Position numbers and translations under genes: made by a program
Part shown: in pieces, positions 62,068 to 64,000 of the stretch
How positions within the stretch are numbered: position 1 is the first letter of the stretch
Layout: each line of letters opens with the position of its first letter
NCBI RefSeq assembly: GCF_000805385.1
Contig: NZ_JTJW01000005.1
Location: forward strand, 124,001 to 188,000
Source of the DNA: Mycolicibacterium setense
Lineage (GTDB): Bacteria; Actinomycetota; Actinomycetes; Mycobacteriales; Mycobacteriaceae
Direction of reading: 5' to 3'
Length of the DNA: 64,000 nt
The notes under the pieces: model-generated
What the model was told of the DNA's origin: nothing
What the model saw: the letters and a program-made list of their open reading frames with translations, nothing else
Database searches by the model: none

Positions 62068-62766
62068 TCAGTCAAACGCCGCGAGAAGCGCCGAGTGGTC
62101 CGTCTCGCCGGCAAGGCGCGGTGCGTGGTCGAACTCGCAGATGCGGACGCGTTGCGCGAACTCAGGTGTGGCGAAGATGTAGTCGAGGCGGAAGCCGTTG
62201 TCGCCGGGGCGGCTGAACCACGAATACTCGCGGCCCATCGGGTGCAAAGACCGCCACACGTCGACGTATCCGGATGCGATCAGGCGACCAGGCATCTCAG
62301 GTCCGATGAACTTGGTGCCCTTGGGATCTTTGTCGAGATTGTTGTTGCCCGTGTTGAAGTCGCCGATGAGCAGGTCGACTTCGCTGCGTCGGGCCCGGTC
62401 GATCAAGGCCTCCCAGTACGGAAGTTTTGCGTGGGCTTGTGGCAGGTACACGCCGCAGACGATGGTCCCGTCGAACTCGGCGCACCACAGGTTATGGGCG
62501 GGCAGATCCCTGGTGAAGCGCGATGCGCGGTCGATCGGGGTGCGCGACGCGATGAGCACGGTGTTCTGCTTCGGATCGGCCCCAGGGTGCGTCGTCTCAT
62601 ACCCGGCGCGTTCGAGTTGGGTGATCAGGCGAGCGCCGGTGTCGTTGGCCCGGAACTCGGTCACCACCAGGAGGTCGGCGTCGTAACCCAACAGTCGTGC
62701 GGCAAGGGCATCAGCAGACTTGTTGCCGCCGTGGCGGATGTTCAGCGTGGCGATTCGCAGCGTCAT
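62068..62766 (-). CDS. Endonuclease/exonuclease/phosphatase (EEP) family nuclease
   Basis: The 232-residue product has the EEP fold signatures: LRIATLNIRHGG (N-terminal metal site), VVTEFRAND, LIGDFNTGNNNL (catalytic GDFN, about residue 135), FRLDYIFATPEF and ETDHSALLA (catalytic DH, about 225). It resembles ExoIII-type AP endonucleases or related phosphodiesterases. A PafBC-type promoter (62811-62833) lies directly upstream, which predicts DNA-damage induction and supports a repair role. The substrate cannot be told from sequence. Confidence 0.86.
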   Translation of the reverse strand: MTLRIATLNIRHGGNKSADALAARLLGYDADLLVVTEFRANDTGARLITQLERAGYETTHPGADPKQNTVLIASRTPIDRASRFTRDLPAHNLWCAEFDGTIVCGVYLPQAHAKLPYWEALIDRARRSEVDLLIGDFNTGNNNLDKDPKGTKFIGPEMPGRLIASGYVDVWRSLHPMGREYSWFSRPGDNGFRLDYIFATPEFAQRVRICEFDHAPRLAGETDHSALLAAFD

Positions 62767-62810
62767 CGGAGTGTCCTCTCGCTCGGCGTGGAATCTCCAG
62801 CGAGCCGGAC

Positions 62811-62833
62811 AGTATGCAGACGAGCACCGACAA
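62811..62833 (-). promoter_or_regulatory. PafBC-type DNA-damage promoter of the EEP nuclease gene
   Basis: On the minus strand TTGTCGGTG (62833-62825), eight bases (CTCGTCTG), then CATACT (62816-62811), which matches TTGTCRGTG-N8-TAnnnT except for the first -10 base. It lies 45 bases before the start at 62766. Confidence 0.75.
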
Positions 62834-62963
62834 ACCTCGTCAGACTTGGACGCGAAGGGACTCCGAACGACCGGCCGACATGTGGGAGCTTCTGATTAGC
62901 CTCCGCGACGTCGACATTCCAACAGAAGCGATCGTCGAGCAGGTGCAATCCGAACGCTGGTGA
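62814..62963 (+). CDS. VapB-like antitoxin, possibly truncated
   Basis: The frame from ATG 62814 gives 49 residues that end in PADMWELLISLRDVDIPTEA and EQVQSERW, a pattern like the toxin-binding tail of VapB antitoxins, with the stop overlapping a VapC-like start as GTGA. The DNA-binding N-terminus expected of VapB is not visible, and the start overlaps a promoter on the other strand. The gene may be a remnant. Confidence 0.5.
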   Translation: MQTSTDKPRQTWTRRDSERPADMWELLISLRDVDIPTEAIVEQVQSERW

Positions 62964-63073
62964 TCGTCCTCGACGCGTCGGCGGCGGTATCGGCACTGCT
63001 GAATGATGGTCAGGCGCCAACGGACCTCGATGCACCATCACCGTCGTACCCGATGAGCGCTGGAGTGCACTAA
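62960..63073 (+). pseudogene. VapC-type PIN-domain toxin remnant
   Basis: GTG 62960 begins MIVLDASAAVSALLNDGQ, the unmistakable N-terminus of VapC PIN-domain RNases, with the first catalytic aspartate. After about 20 residues the sequence loses the family pattern and stops at 63071-63073. Full VapC proteins are about 130 residues. The rest of the gene is gone. Confidence 0.72.
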
Positions 63074-63179
63074 ATCTCGGATTACTGCTTGATAGTGACT
63101 GAAATCCGAGACGTAGAAGCCGCCGGCATGGAAGCCGCGGGCGTTGGCTCAGGCGCGAAAAGCAGTATCGCCGGCGGTA

Positions 63180-64000
63180 TCAGGTTTTCAGATCCGCAGT
63201 GGGCAGCTCACGCCCAGAAATCTTCTGCGTCCGCTTGTACAACCACGTGAGCACCGCCGCGAACCCGATGACCCCGAGAACTTCAGCCAATGTCCCGTCA
63301 TTGCCGGTGAAGATCGCCAACGGCTCGTCACTGCCCGTGCCGGCAACGAACCCGGCGAACACCACGCCGTAAAGGCTTTCGCCGACGATCAAGCCGGTGG
63401 CCAGCAGGACGCCGAGGCGCTTCTTGCGCTCGACGTTGTCACCGGTGCGGTCGGCCCACTTGTTGTAGAACCAGCCCAGCAGTGAGCCGAGCGGGATGAT
63501 CAAGGTCAGGCTCATCGGCAGGTACATGCCCATCCCGACGGCCAGCGGGGGCAGGCTGAACCGGGAAGTGCGACACAGGATCTCGTCGATGATGACGATC
63601 ACCACGCCGATCGCCGCGCCCAGCCCGATCAGTGACCAGTCCAATGACCCGCCGAACACGCCCTTGGCCAGGGAAGAGATCAGCGCGGCCTGCGGGGCAG
63701 CGAGCGCGTGGTCGGTGGCGCCTGGTGCGCCAAGGAACCCGAACGCGCGTTGCATCAGGTCGAGCACCGGCGGGATGATCGCGGAGCCGAACAACACGCC
63801 AATCACCAACGCCACCTGCTGTTTCCACGGCGTCGCGCCGACCAGCTGGCCCGTCTTGAGGTCCTGCAGGTTGTCGTTGGAGATGGTGGCCACCCCGAAG
63901 GTGATGGCCGCGACGAACAGTGTGAAAGCCACCAGCGCGAGAGATCCGTCGTCGGAGGTGGGGCCGTACACCAGCTTGATCAGCAGCGCGGCGATGATCA
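63180..64000 (-). CDS. OPT-family oligopeptide transporter, C-terminal part (5' end beyond window)
   Basis: The frame is open to the right edge, so only the last 273 or so residues are visible. They show several membrane helices and the OPT-family blocks TISNDNLQDLKTGQLVGATP, VALVIGVLFGSAIIPPVLDL, LPPLAVGMGMYLPMSLTLII and GVLLATGLIVGESLYGVVFA. OPT transporters move peptides or metal chelates across the membrane using the proton gradient. The gene ends at 63180, and the strand in front of it holds the VapBC remnant. It marks the return to core chromosome. Confidence 0.88.
   Translation of the reverse strand, partial: IIAALLIKLVYGPTSDDGSLALVAFTLFVAAITFGVATISNDNLQDLKTGQLVGATPWKQQVALVIGVLFGSAIIPPVLDLMQRAFGFLGAPGATDHALAAPQAALISSLAKGVFGGSLDWSLIGLGAAIGVVIVIIDEILCRTSRFSLPPLAVGMGMYLPMSLTLIIPLGSLLGWFYNKWADRTGDNVERKKRLGVLLATGLIVGESLYGVVFAGFVAGTGSDEPLAIFTGNDGTLAEVLGVIGFAAVLTWLYKRTQKISGRELPTADLKT

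Overview
The window reads as chromosome of a fast-growing actinobacterium of the Mycobacterium/Mycolicibacterium group. The evidence is high GC, a deazaflavin (F420)-dependent nitroreductase-family gene, a FadD-type acyl-CoA synthetase, an Arr rifamycin ADP-ribosyltransferase, a Mut7-C ubiquitin/RNase protein, and several promoters of the mycobacterial RecA-independent (PafBC-type) DNA-damage class.

1-13.3 kb is ordinary chromosome: a lipoprotein, F420-type reductase, acyl-CoA synthetase, Mut7-C protein, arr, a DUF4352-type membrane protein, an SDR oxidoreductase and a tyrosine phosphatase. A TetR-controlled operon follows (Old Yellow Enzyme, DJ-1/PfpI protein, acetoacetate decarboxylase-like protein), then a PASTA protein and a broken metallophosphoesterase gene.

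13.4-46.5 kb is a large defence island. It opens with a Vsr endonuclease, a 5-methylcytosine methyltransferase and a 1588-residue GHKL-ATPase/SF2-helicase fusion. A tightly overlapping 22.7 kb operon follows: a UvrD-like helicase, DrmA, DrmB, DrmD, DrmMI, a 2083-residue DUF1998 helicase (DruE/MrfA-like) with a possible nuclease-like tail, and a RelE-like/UvrD fusion. This is a DISARM class 1 core without a recognisable DrmC phospholipase-D nuclease but with extra helicases, and it sits beside a cytosine-modification module. A convergent three-gene operon (DUF3883-like nuclease candidate, second SF2 helicase, zinc/coiled-coil protein) closes this part.

46.8-49.4 kb is a toxin-antitoxin-chaperone (HigB-HigA-SecB-like) operon with a palindromic operator and a fourth small zinc-tail gene.

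49.3-60.5 kb holds short accessory genes: two copies of a PafBC-promoter-driven two-gene cassette (one decayed), a SIR2 protein with a macro-like N-terminus, an HD hydrolase, a second duplicated gene family (one copy frameshifted), a two-repeat Ltp-like secreted protein and a membrane/coiled-coil protein. 60.5-64 kb returns to a mostly chromosomal character: an HNH protein, an EEP-family nuclease with its own PafBC-type promoter, a VapBC remnant and the 3' part of an OPT-family transporter gene.

No tRNA, rRNA, CRISPR array, integrase or intact insertion sequence was recognised. All assignments come from reading the translations and DNA by eye; no database search was run.
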